A stretch of DNA of 64,000 bases from Haberlea rhodopensis (Eukaryota > Streptophyta > Magnoliopsida > Lamiales > Gesneriaceae): assembly GCA_907163345.1 (NCBI GenBank), contig CAJQUN010000051.1:1798001-1862000 (forward strand), read 5' to 3'. A program made the position numbers and the translations under genes. A model generated the notes under the pieces. The model was not told the origin of the DNA, made no database searches, and saw nothing but the letters and a program-made list of their open reading frames with translations. Below are positions 43,902 through 53,729 of the stretch, piece by piece (the stretch's first letter is position 1; each line of letters starts with the position of its first letter).

Positions 43902-44525
43902 CTAATGTTGAGGGCAACTTGCACAAAGCTTTTTGAAGCGCTCCCAATATTCATGCAGTGATTCCTCGTGGCATTGTCTAATACCGTATAAGTCTTTGCG
44001 GATATTCGTCGCCCTTGATGCAGGAAAGTATTTCTCCAAGAAGGTTCTTTTCAGCTCGTTCCATGTAGTGATGGATCCAGAAGGTAAATAGAAGAGCCAA
44101 TCCTTAGCAGCGTCCTTCAAAGAGAACGGAAAAGCTCATAATTTGATTTGTTCCTCAGTTATGCCAGTTGGCTTCATCGTAGTGCATACTACATGGAATT
44201 CCATCAAATGCTTATGCGGATCCTCACCTGCAAGGCCATGAAAAGAAGGTAAAAGATGTATTAGGCCAGATTTTAATTCAAAATTTATATTAGTAGCAAG
44301 TGTAGGAAAGGTTATGCAGAGAGGTTGCTGATCCAAAGTAGGATTCGCTAATTGTCGTAAGCTTTGATTCTCAGCCATGATAGTCCTTTCCTCTTCTTCT
44401 TTTACTTGTCTTCGATTTTCTCTCCTTAGTTGGTGTAAAGTCCTTTCTATCTCGGGATCGTATTGATGTTCGTCCTCCTCTGATGAAAAATCGCCTGCGT
44501 GCATGAACAAACAGGTAAAAAGCAC
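43902..44525 (-). pseudogene. Athila gag N-terminal half
   Basis: Two frames in phase, 44136-44525 (MAENQSLRQLANPTLDQQPL within it) and 43902-44120, separated by an in-frame TGA at 44136-44138, where Arg is expected (KL-stop-AFPFSLKD). It carries the gag core AFPFSLKDAAKDWLFYLPSG and RTFLEKYFPASRATNIRKDL. A CGA-to-TGA change fits deamination of a methylated CpG. Confidence 0.85.
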
Positions 44526-44575
44526 GGGAAGAAGAATATCAATAAAAAATTAACACAAATTAATAAAATTGCCTT

Positions 44576-44594
44576 CCCCGGCAACGGCGCCAAA
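44576..44594 (-). other. primer binding site, Athila type
   Basis: Minus-strand TTTGGCGCCGTTGCCGGGG, a few bases from the 5' LTR at 44598. Confidence 0.9.
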
Positions 44595-44597
44595 ATT

Positions 44598-46153
44598 TGG
44601 TAGCGTTTATCGCGTACGCCCAAATTAACCCTCTCAAGTTAATAACAGTAATGAATGTAGTAGCATGAGTAGGGATCAATCCCACGAGGAAGGTTATATC
44701 TTTGTGTTAACTTATGCAAACTAAAATAAAAAGGAGTTTTTGAAATCAATTGAATTAACTACTACTATGATGTAAAATTAAACTAGATGAATTAACTGAT
44801 GAGAAAAGAGTGATTCTCGATTTTTGGTTAACTTTACAATTGGCGTTTACTATCTTGATCATCGATCTTCACAAACGGTTCAATTTCCATATGAATATTC
44901 ATCGTGGGCGTTTAATCCAATAATCAAAGTCATATCTCACCTTAAGTTTAGTTAAGTAGCCCAAGCGTTCTAGTTTAACCATTATCAAACAATCAATCAA
45001 AATACAAGCGATTAATATTTAAATCGATGATAGCATATGAACTAGGAGATCGATGAAACTAAACAACATAAAGCGTCTATGTTTAATCTAGTCAATTGTT
45101 TTCCCTAAGAATTTTAACAAACTCACAAGCGGAATTTAATTAAGCTTAGTTGCTTCGTAGATTAGAGGGATCAAACGATTTCATATTTGATATCTAATTT
45201 AGCGTTAAATTGTATGAACAATAGCTAGATGATCAGTCCAACAATCATGCATAACAATTATGAAAATCAAATCAGAAAAACAATTGATACTCAAAGAAAA
45301 TCAATAATCAAAACTTATCTCACAAGAATCGTAAACATCCAATGTATCGTTTTCCTCAACCGAGAATCACAAAAGTATTTAGCTACTCATAACTAGATTA
45401 AAAACAATCAAAATTAATCTAGAAAGTATTAAACTAATAGGAAAAGAAAAAGTTACTAAAAGGAATCACGATTCCAGAGTGTCGCTTCCGTCCTCGTTCT
45501 TCGAGCGTTCTTCACAAAAGTTGAAAGAAAAATTATTCTAAAATCTATATCTCTATTCTAAGGTCTGAATTCTCTCTAAAAAGGACTAATTTTCGAGTTA
45601 CAAGAGGTATCTTGGCTGATGGGGTAGGTTAGAGCTTATGTAGGAAGGAAATAAATCAAGAATCCAATCTTTCCAAAACACTGCTGGCGATCGATCGCCA
45701 TAAGGTGGCGATCGATCGCCATAAGGTGGCGATCGATCGCTAGCTCTTTTTTTTGGCAAAATTACTTAGGCGATCGATCGCCACTTTTCATGCGATCGAT
45801 CACTTGGCTCCAGTGGACTTTGGCGATCGGTCGCCTCTTTTCTCGCGATCGATCGCCTCTTCGTTAATTTTGTTGCTCAAGTATCTGTCCATAGGCGTTC
45901 GATTGCCTCCTCCATGCGGTCGATCGACTCTATTAAAATTACATTTTTAACCTTTTTCTTGATCTACATTGAGTCCTTATTAGCTCCAAAGCTTTTCTTG
46001 ACCTTTATTCGCCTTAGTTAGCTCGATTTCTTCGATTCCACCTACAATTACACAAATATACGATTAGGTAGCATATGTATAAAAATATCCATCAAAACGT
46101 ACCAAATCGTATACAATTAAACGCAATAGATGTGTCTATTTCTAGTCACATCA
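44598..46153 (-). repeat. 5' LTR of autonomous Athila (unpaired)
   Basis: About 1556 bp, TGGTAGCG ... CACATCA on the plus strand. It is followed by TTGGC, matching 29038-29042. Its sequence is unrelated to the Athila-like LTRs at 14060, 27363 and 52369 apart from the array. No second copy of this LTR is in the window. Confidence 0.75.
45686..45932. promoter_or_regulatory. GATCGATC palindrome array, 9 sites, partly decayed
   Basis: GGCGATCGATCGCC sites near 45687, 45708 and 45729, then sites with changes such as GCGATCGATCACT, GGCGATCGGTCGCC, AGGCGTTCGATTGCC and GCGGTCGATCGAC. The TATA-like minus-strand CCTACATAAGCTC (45632-45644) lies about 45 bp beyond it. Confidence 0.65.
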
Positions 46154-47842
46154 TTGGCTTCAAAGAAAAGATAGGATATCACAAAGAAGAGAGTATAAGC
46201 ATGTAATGTTCATATTTGTAGCACAAAATTGAGCTTCTCTTCTTTTTCTTTTATAGCCTTGGCCACTTTGGGTCTTATTTAGTCTTTTTTTTTTCTCAAG
46301 GCTTTATATCTATCTTTTTCTTTTCTCATTCATCATTTTTTTTTTCAACTATAGCTCATCACAATATAGCAAATTATGTGCATCTATTGAGAATCATTAT
46401 ACTCCCTTTAGGCAAAGATAATTCTTTCAATTTAGGCTCATAAAGGTGGGTATAATGAGTTTGTCAAAGAATGTTGAATGGGGCTAATAGTATGTTAAAC
46501 ATACTCCATTCTTTCTCAATTAGGCTCAAATTGGGATACTAGAGATTGATATATACATGGTAAGCTTGAAAGGCTCAAACGGTCCAAAGATCCCCTAGAT
46601 CATTTCCAAGTCACGTTTGTAACTATAAAATTTCGCCTCAAAGTGTCATCATCAAATAAGTTCTAGGATAACTCTAAGATGCTCAAGACAAATCATCAAG
46701 TTCACAACAATTATCACTATTCAACATGCAATCCACAAGATCATCACTCATTGTGCTCAATATATTCCTCATTCTTGACATGCTATCTCAAATTAGGATA
46801 TTCATGTACAAGTCCAATAATCATCAAAAATAAAATTCATATGCATAGTGAGATCAAAATCCTCATTGAATAGTCACTACTATATTCATTCTTTTCTCAA
46901 GTTTGAACTCTTAAAAAAAAAAAATTAGGTCATGATAATTGGATGATTAAATTTTCAATTAAGCACACAAAATGTGGTTAAAACAAGTAAAACATGCAGG
47001 CCACTCCCCCAAACTTAAATCAAACATTGCCCTCAATGTTCAAATGAATCAAAAGGGAAAAAGTAAACTCCCCTGATCAAGACGCTTGCATGAGGGTTGA
47101 GGAAGATCGGCCTTTGAAAGCTCCACTGTTGTAGGGGTTCATCGCTCCAACTGAGTACCTAGCAAGAGAAGAATGCAAATGGTAAAATATTCGACTCGAG
47201 AGATAAACAAACTAAAATGCAAAAACTGAAAAATAAAACAAAACTAAATAACAAAAGGATAAGCTTGGGTTGCCTCCCAAGAAGCGCTGATTTCTAGTCT
47301 TAGGCTTGACCATCAGAAGCAACCATCAACAGCGGCTGCCGCCCATAGTAAGTATCGTATGATACCACTAATGGGTCTTCATTCAGTATGCCCTCAAGAT
47401 TGGCATGAATATAACAGTGTAGGCTCGTCGCTCCAACAACTTTCTTCATGAAATGGTAGGCATGAGAGAATGATTCTTGACTTGGCTTCATATCTTGGAG
47501 GATGTAGTGCGGTGAAGTTGGCATCGATGGAAAATACGGATCCACATATGGCATAGAACATGTCTCCATCGATGGGCTCAAATCAGAATCTTCGAAAGTC
47601 TCTTCCTTCTCCAACATCACACTCGACTCAGCTTCACATGGGAACTCCTCGGATGACATCTCTGAAGTAGTCTCAATCTCTTGAAGAGGCTCAAGTTCCT
47701 TTGAATCTTCCACACTAGTTGGATCACTCCCCCAAACTTGGTTGGTTGAGTGATCGTCATCATATAACCAAACTCGATTTGTCGCCTCTTGATTTGTAGC
47801 TCTCATCTCTTCCTCTTGGCAGCTAGTTGAAATTGTTTCCAT
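46154..47842 (-). repeat. outer element internal region, copy 1
   Basis: Nearly identical to 49872-51716 apart from small indels and a 155-bp insert present only in the latter. It contains CTCCCCCAAACTTAAATC near 47004 and GGGTTGCCTCCCAAGAAGCG near 47268. Ends abruptly inside the gag-like frame. Confidence 0.75.
47300..47842 (-). pseudogene. gag-like ORF fragment, copy 1
   Basis: A minus-strand frame of about 180 residues, acidic (EEMRATNQEATNRVWLYDDD, SSEEFPCEAESSVMLEKEET), the same as part of 51225-52136. It is cut at 47842 by the junction with the inverted segment. No catalytic motif. It corresponds to the C-terminal tail of the Athila-like gag of this non-autonomous family. Confidence 0.6.
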
Positions 47843-49519
47843 TAGATGCACATAATTTGCTATAGTTGAAAAAAAAAATGATGAATGAGAAAAGAAAAGG
47901 ATAGATATAAAGCCTTGAGGAAAAAAATTTGACTAAATAAGACCAAAGTGGCCAAGGCTATAAAAGAAAAAGAAGAGAAGCTCAATTTTGTGCTACAAAT
48001 ATGAACATTACATGCTTATACTCTCTTCTTTGTGATATCCTATATTTTATTTGAAGCCAACACTAAAGGCCTTACATTACAAGCTTAAAAAGTCCTTTTG
48101 ATCCAAGTCTAGGGAGTAACTATCATTAGTGGAGAAGTTGTTTGAAAATAGGCCTATGTGATGCTTGATGATAATCTCGACTTCGAGTTAACTAACATGA
48201 TTTGATCTTGAATATGTGTATGAAACTTGAGATTGACTATAGCACACACACGTTCCGATTTTGAGATGTGTTGCTTGACTTAGGAGAAAACATGTATTGT
48301 CAACTTTTGTATATATGTATGAGATTTCTGAGAATAATGCAAATCATGAAATAATTGTTTCAAGTATCAAGAATGAACTATACCTTGTGATTTTAATGCT
48401 TAAACGAGGACGATTAAGTGATAAGTTTGGGGGAGTTGATAGGGTTGAATATTACATGTATTTATGCTATGATATGTATATATTTTCGTGTTGATTCTTG
48501 GATTATTTTACGGTTTTTGGTATATATTTCTATATTTCAGGAATCAATGTTGAAATTCATAAAAGTAGAGGAAATGAGCAAAAAATGATGAAAAAGGACC
48601 AAACCGAGTGAACGCGTCAAAGCCGGGAAAAGAAGAAAAATCAAAAGAAAATAAAAAAAATAAATAATAAAAAGGGGCCGATCAATCGAGCTATCAATCT
48701 CAATCGATCGGTGGTGGCAGAACATTGGCGATCGATCGAGCAGTCAGTCTCGATCGATCGGCCGAAGGAATTTTTTGAAAAATAAATTCCTTATAGAGTT
48801 TGGGTCTAAGAGGGAAGTCCTTGATCTTATCCCTATATATATATACACGAAAATCACAACCAAAGATCAGACTTTAACCTAGGGAATAGCCTCCACTCCT
48901 CCATACTCCATATCACCTTCATCCACCGTCACCACTTCATCCTAGGAATTGGAACAAGCCAACAAGAGAATCGAGGAGCACGATCGAGAAAGAAGCGAGG
49001 AAGGATCGAGAATCAACGAAGAAGTCGACTTGGGAGTTTGCTTTTACTTTTCTATTATTTGTTTTGAATTATTATTGGATTTAATGTGTTTTGGATGATT
49101 GAGAAATATCTTAAACATTGTTTTTCCTTTAATATTATTGATTCATTGAATTCATACATCTTCTATGAGCATGTGTTATTGTTCTTAATGCTTTTGAAGG
49201 ATTGATCCCCTTTGAATGATATTTTATTATAATTGAGATCGAGAGATAAAATTATAATACGATATAATAATTCATGTCGTGTGTTAAAGATTGAGATCGA
49301 GAGATAAAATCACATACGAGTGATAGCTTTGGGTTGTTTAATCTAAAGTTAGTGGTTTTCATAAAGCGCATTCGATATCAAATTGTTAATTAAGTGAACG
49401 GGAGTTACTTGTTGCAATTTGATATTAGATTTAATATAGCTCGAGAGAGTATATCAAATAAATTTGGAAAACCCGTCACCTTAGAGATGTATGGAGAAAA
49501 GAATTGTAAGAGTTGGGTT
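47843..49519 (+). repeat. inverted segment: 3' internal region plus partial LTR
   Basis: 47843-48438 is the reverse complement of the 3' internal region (compare 28673-29042 and 46160-46390). It reaches the purine tract AAGTTTGGGGGAGT (plus, 48424-48437). 48439-49519 is a 1081-bp LTR piece in the opposite orientation (TGATAGGG...). The right end joins direct-orientation sequence at TTAATC (49517-49522), a 6-bp microhomology shared by the LTR and the 3' internal region. Confidence 0.75.
48678..48763. promoter_or_regulatory. GATCGATC palindrome array, inverted LTR copy
   Basis: Four sites equivalent to 28334-28418 and 53403-53487, here in reverse orientation, with a TATA run at 48834-48846 on the plus strand. 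Confidence 0.6.
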
Positions 49520-51141
49520 AATCGTCCTCGATTAAAGCATTAAAATCACAAGGTAGAGTTCATTCTTGATACTTAAAACAATTACTTCATGACTTGCATT
49601 ATTCTCAGAAATCTCATGGATATATACAAAAGTTGAGAAGACATGTTTTCTCCTAAGTCAAGCAACACATCTCAAAATCGGAACGTGTGTGTATTATATT
49701 CAATCTCAAGTTTCATGCACATCTCCAAGATCAAATCATGTTAATCAACTCAAAGTCGAGATTATCATCAAGCATCACATAGGCCTATTTTCAAACAACT
49801 TCTCCACTAATGATAGTTAATCTCTAGACTTGGATCAAAAGGACTTTTTAAGCTTGTAATGTAAGGCCTTTGGTGTTGGCTTCACAGAAAAGATGGGATA
49901 TCACAAAGAAGAGAGTATAAGCATGTAATGTTCATATTTGTAGCACAAAATTGAGCTTCTCTTATTTTTCTTTTATAGCTTTGGCCACTTTGGATCTTAT
50001 TTTGTCTCTTTTTTTTTCTCAATGCTTTATATCTATCTTTTTCTTTTCTCATACATCATTTTTTTTTCAACTATAGCTCATCAAAATATAGCAAATTATG
50101 TGCATCTAATGAGAATCATTATACTCCCTTTAGGTAAAGATAATTCTTTCAATTTAGGCTCATAAAGGTTGGTACAATGAGTTTGCCAAAGAATGTTGAA
50201 CGGGACTAATAGTATGTTAAACACACTTCATTCTTTCTCAATTAGGCTCAAATTGGGATACTAGAGATTGATATATACATGGTAAGCTTGAAAAGCTCAA
50301 ACGGTCCAAAGATCGCCTAGATCATTTCCAAGTCAAGTTTGTAACTATAAAATTTCGCCTCAAAGTGTCATCATCAAATAAGTTCTAGGATAACTCTAAG
50401 ATGCTCAAGACAAATCATCAAGTTCACAACAATTATCATATTCAACATGCAATCCACAAGATCATGACTCATTGTGCTCAATATATTCCTCATTCTTGAC
50501 ATGCTAACTTAAATTAGGATATTCATGTACAAGTCCAATAATCATCAAAATCAAGTTCATATGCATAGTGAGATCAAAATCCTCATTGAATTGTCACTAC
50601 TATATTCATTCTTTTCTCAAGTTTGAACTCTTAAAAAAAAAATTTAGGTCATGATAATCGGACGATTAAAGTGTCAATTAAGCACACAACATGTGGTTAA
50701 AACAAGTAAAACATGCAGGCCACTCCCCCAAACTTAAATCAAACATTGCCCTCAATGTTCAAATAAATCAAAAGGGAAAAAGTAAACTCCCCTGATCAAG
50801 ACGCTTGCATGAGGGTTGATGAAGATCGGCCTTTGAAAGCTCCACTGTTGTAGGGGTTCATCGTTCCAACTGAGTACCTAGCAAGAGAAGAATGCAAATG
50901 GTAAAATATTCGACTCGAGAGATAAACAAACTAAAATGCAAAAACTGAAAAATAAAACAAAACTAAATAACAAAAGGATACGCTTGGGTTGCCTCCCAAG
51001 AAGCGCTGATTTCTAGTCTTCGGCTTGACCATCAGAAGCAACCATCAAATAGCGGCTGCCGCCCATAGTAAGTATCGTATGATACCACTAATGGGTCTTC
51101 ATTCAGTATGCCCTCAAGATTGGCATGAATATAACAGTGTA

Positions 51142-51296
51142 AGCGTTAGCTCTTGTGAAGACCTTAAAGAGCCCTTACCCTAACTCTTCTTACTTTACGG
51201 GGTACGAAGAGGCCTTTAACCATGCTATACCCTAGCCTCCGAAATCGGGCGCGAAGAGGAAGCTTTCAACGATAGGGGTTCTTTCGGGTCAAGAAT
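51142..51296. other. 155-bp insert of unknown origin
   Basis: Absent from copy 1 at the equivalent point (47421). More GC-rich than its surroundings, no target duplication, and one base of the flank lost. It adds LDPKEPLSLKASSSRPISEA to the end of the gag-like frame. Source not recognised; filler DNA, possibly organellar, is a guess. Confidence 0.5.
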
Positions 51297-52240
51297 GCTC
51301 GTCGCTCCAACAACTTTCTTCATGAAATGGTAGGCATGAGAGAATGATTCTTGACTTGGCTTCATATCTTGGAGGATGTAGTGCGGTGAAGTTAGCATCG
51401 ATGGAAAATACGGATCCATATATGGCATATAACATATCTCCATCGATGGGCTCAAATCAGAATCTTCGAAAGTCTCTTCCTTCTCCAACATCACACTCGA
51501 CTCATCTTCACATGGGAACTCCTCGGATGACATCTCTTGAGTAGTCTCAATCTCTTGAAGAGGCTCAAGTTCCTTTGAATCTTCCACACTAGTAGGATCA
51601 CTCCCCCAAACTTGGTTGGTTGAGTGATCGTCATCATATAACCAAACTCGATTTGTTGCCTCTTGATTTGTAGCTCTCATCTCTTCCTCTTGGCAGCTAG
51701 TTGAAATTGTTTCCATGAGGACCGACCTTTGCTGCTTCAGGTGACGCATAGAGTTGGTTTGGCACTCCAAACTGTTCTCAGTTAATGCCATGAATCTTAT
51801 TAAGGTATCCTCTACCTGAGTCGTGACATCTGCAGAACTACCTCTCCTCTCTTCGTGATGTTCAAATGGTTGTGGCGTATCAATAGGGTAGTGAGGCTCC
51901 GGTGGGTATTGGTGGCTCCAACCTTGTAGTGAAGGATCACAATGCCAGTGATGATCGAAGTCCGCCATATCATTAAACAGGTGCACCACACTGTCCTCAA
52001 CTCTATCAACCAGGGGACTCCCAGTCATCAGTGCTCCGCTCAATACCCATTCTCGTGTCTGTGCATCCAGCCCTTTGAAAAAATATTGCATGAGAGTATA
52101 GTCCGAAAAATTGTGATACCGGAATGTGTTGGCCAATTCATTGAAAATCTCCCAACAGCGTAGAACGGCTCAAAACGTTGTTGGGCAAAGCTTGTGAAGG
52201 CTTGTTGATGTAGCATATCCAAGTACCTCACAAGACAAAC
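51225..52240 (-). pseudogene. gag-like ORF of non-autonomous Athila-like element, copy 2
   Basis: A 303-residue frame: ANTFRYHNFSDYTLMQYFFK then GLDAQTREW, an Athila-type gag-core tail, followed by His/Pro-rich and acidic stretches. An upstream minus-strand frame (52294-52150, with HQQAFTSFAQQRFEPFYAV) belongs to the same protein after one slip near 52150-52170. No knuckle, protease or RT is seen. Its last residues come from the 155-bp insert. Confidence 0.65.
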
Positions 52241-52345
52241 AAAACAAAACAAAATAAATTTATATAATTTTTTTTTTTCGAATGAAATAAACAAAAAATG
52301 GTTAAATTACAGTCAAAGAACCTAGTATGTATTACTAAAGTTAAT

Positions 52346-52364
52346 CCCCGGCAATGGCGCCAAA
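52346..52364 (-). other. primer binding site, Athila type, one mismatch
   Basis: Minus-strand TTTGGCGCCATTGCCGGGG, which differs at one base from the site at 44576-44594. Confidence 0.8.
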
Positions 52365-53321
52365 AACTTGATCGCTTTTATTTTAAACAATTAATTCCAA
52401 TCTAGCGATTATAGACCGCAAGTGCACGGTGTCAAGTTTTAGTATAGATAGGAAGAATACGGATTGTCGAACCCACATGGACTAACAAGCAAGTACCAAA
52501 TAAGATTTCTTTTAACTATATTTAACCTACGATAATTAATTAATAATTAAACTAAACTAAACTAAACTACTATAATCCAACCAAAATAATCAACGATCAC
52601 GAGAAAAATTCACAAGAAAGAATTATCAAGACTATGATTAACCTAACTCAACTCTTACAATTCTTTTCTCCATACATATCTAAGGTGACGGGTTTTTCGA
52701 ATTTATTCGATATACTCTCTCAAGCTATATTAAATCTAACATCAAATTGCAACAAGTAACTCTCGTTCACTTAATTAACAATTTGATATCAAATGTGCTT
52801 TATGAAAACCACTAACTTTAGATTAAACAACCCAAAGTTATCACTCGTATGTGATTTTATCTCTCGATCTCAATCTTTAACACACGGCATGAATTATTAT
52901 ATCGTATTATAATTTTATCTCTCGATCTCAATTATAATAAAATATCATTCAAAGGGGATCAATCCGTCAAAAGCATTAAGAACAATAACACATGCTCATA
53001 AAAGATGTATGAATTCAATGAATCAATAATATTAAAGGAAAAACAATGTTTAAGATATTTCTCAATCATCCAAAACACATTAAATCCAATAATAATTCAA
53101 AACAAATAATAGAAAAGTAAAAGCAAACTCCCAAGTCGACTTCTTCGTTGATTCTCGATCCTTCCTCGCTTCTTTCTCGATCGTGTTCCTCGATTCTCTT
53201 GTTGGCTTGTTCCAATTCCTAGGATGAAGTGGTGATGGTGGATGAAGGTGATATGGAGTATGGAGGAGTGGAGGCTATTCTCTAGGTTAAAGTCTGATCT
53301 TTGGTTGTGATTTTCGTGTAT

Positions 53322-53331
53322 GTATATATAG
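53322..53331 (-). promoter_or_regulatory. TATA box of Athila-like 5' LTR
   Basis: Minus-strand CCCTATATATACATAC covers this position. It is the best TATA candidate among the Athila-like LTRs. Confidence 0.5.
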
Positions 53332-53402
53332 GGATAAGAATCAAGGACTTCCCTCTTGGACCCAAACTCTATAAGGAATTTATTTTTCAGAAAATTCCTT
53401 CG

Positions 53403-53487
53403 GTCGATCGATCGAGACTGACTTCTCGATCGATCGCCAAAGTTCTGCCACCACCGATCGATCGAGATTGATGGCTCGATCGATCGG
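53403..53487. promoter_or_regulatory. GATCGATC palindrome array, 4 copies
   Basis: GTCGATCGATCGAGAC / CTCGATCGATCGCC and CCGATCGATCGAGATT / CTCGATCGATCGGCC, about 72-165 bp upstream of the TATA box. Confidence 0.65.
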
Positions 53488-53729
53488 CCCCTTTTTATTT
53501 TTATTTTTTTTATTTTCTTTTGATTTTTTCTTCTTTTCCCGGCTTTGACGCGTTCGCTCGGTTTGGTCATTTTTCATCATTTTTTGCTCATTTCCTCTAC
53601 TTTTATGAATTTCAACATTGGTTCCTGAAATATAGAAATATATACCAAAAACCGTAAAATAATCCAAGAATCAACATCGAAAATATATACATATCATAGC
53701 ATAAATACACGTAATATTCAACCATATTA

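Larger units (their letters stand above)
29043..46153 (-). mobile_element. autonomous Athila element lacking its 3' LTR, split by Tekay insertion
   Basis: Inserted into the outer element at TTGGC (29038-29042 and 46154-46158). It retains the 5' LTR (44598-46153), PBS, broken gag-protease, pol and a non-coding 3' region, which starts at a purine tract (TAAGTATGGGGGA, plus 29043-29055). No 3' LTR lies between TTGGC and that tract. At 29984/38741 it is interrupted by the intact Tekay element. Gag and pol contain several stops and slips, so it is old. Confidence 0.75.
49520..52345 (-). repeat. outer element internal region, copy 2 (reaches PBS)
   Basis: Begins at the TTAATC junction, repeats the 3' internal region, then the sequence of copy 1, and continues through the gag-like frame to the PBS. 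It is the copy contiguous with the 5' LTR. Confidence 0.7.
27363..53729 (-). mobile_element. rearranged non-autonomous Athila-like element hosting a nest
   Basis: Outer element of the 26-kb nest: 3' LTR 27363-28658, internal pieces 28659-29042 and 46154-52345, PBS 52346-52364, 5' LTR 52369-53729. Its internal region encodes only a gag-like fragment, duplicated, and is scrambled by an inverted segment (47843-49519). Into it the autonomous Athila (29043-46153) was inserted. At the left border the LTR lacks its first ~44 bp and the host lacks ~39 bp relative to copy B, which indicates a deletion across that junction. Hence no target duplication. Confidence 0.75.
52369..53729 (-). repeat. 5' LTR of rearranged Athila-like element
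   Basis: 1361 bp, TGATCGC ... ATATTA (the other LTR ends CTATCA, so the terminal base pair changed). It contains CGCAAGTGCACGGTGTCAAG at 52418-52437, TATA at 53322-53331 and four palindromes at 53403-53487. The host solo LTR resumes at 53730. Confidence 0.85.
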
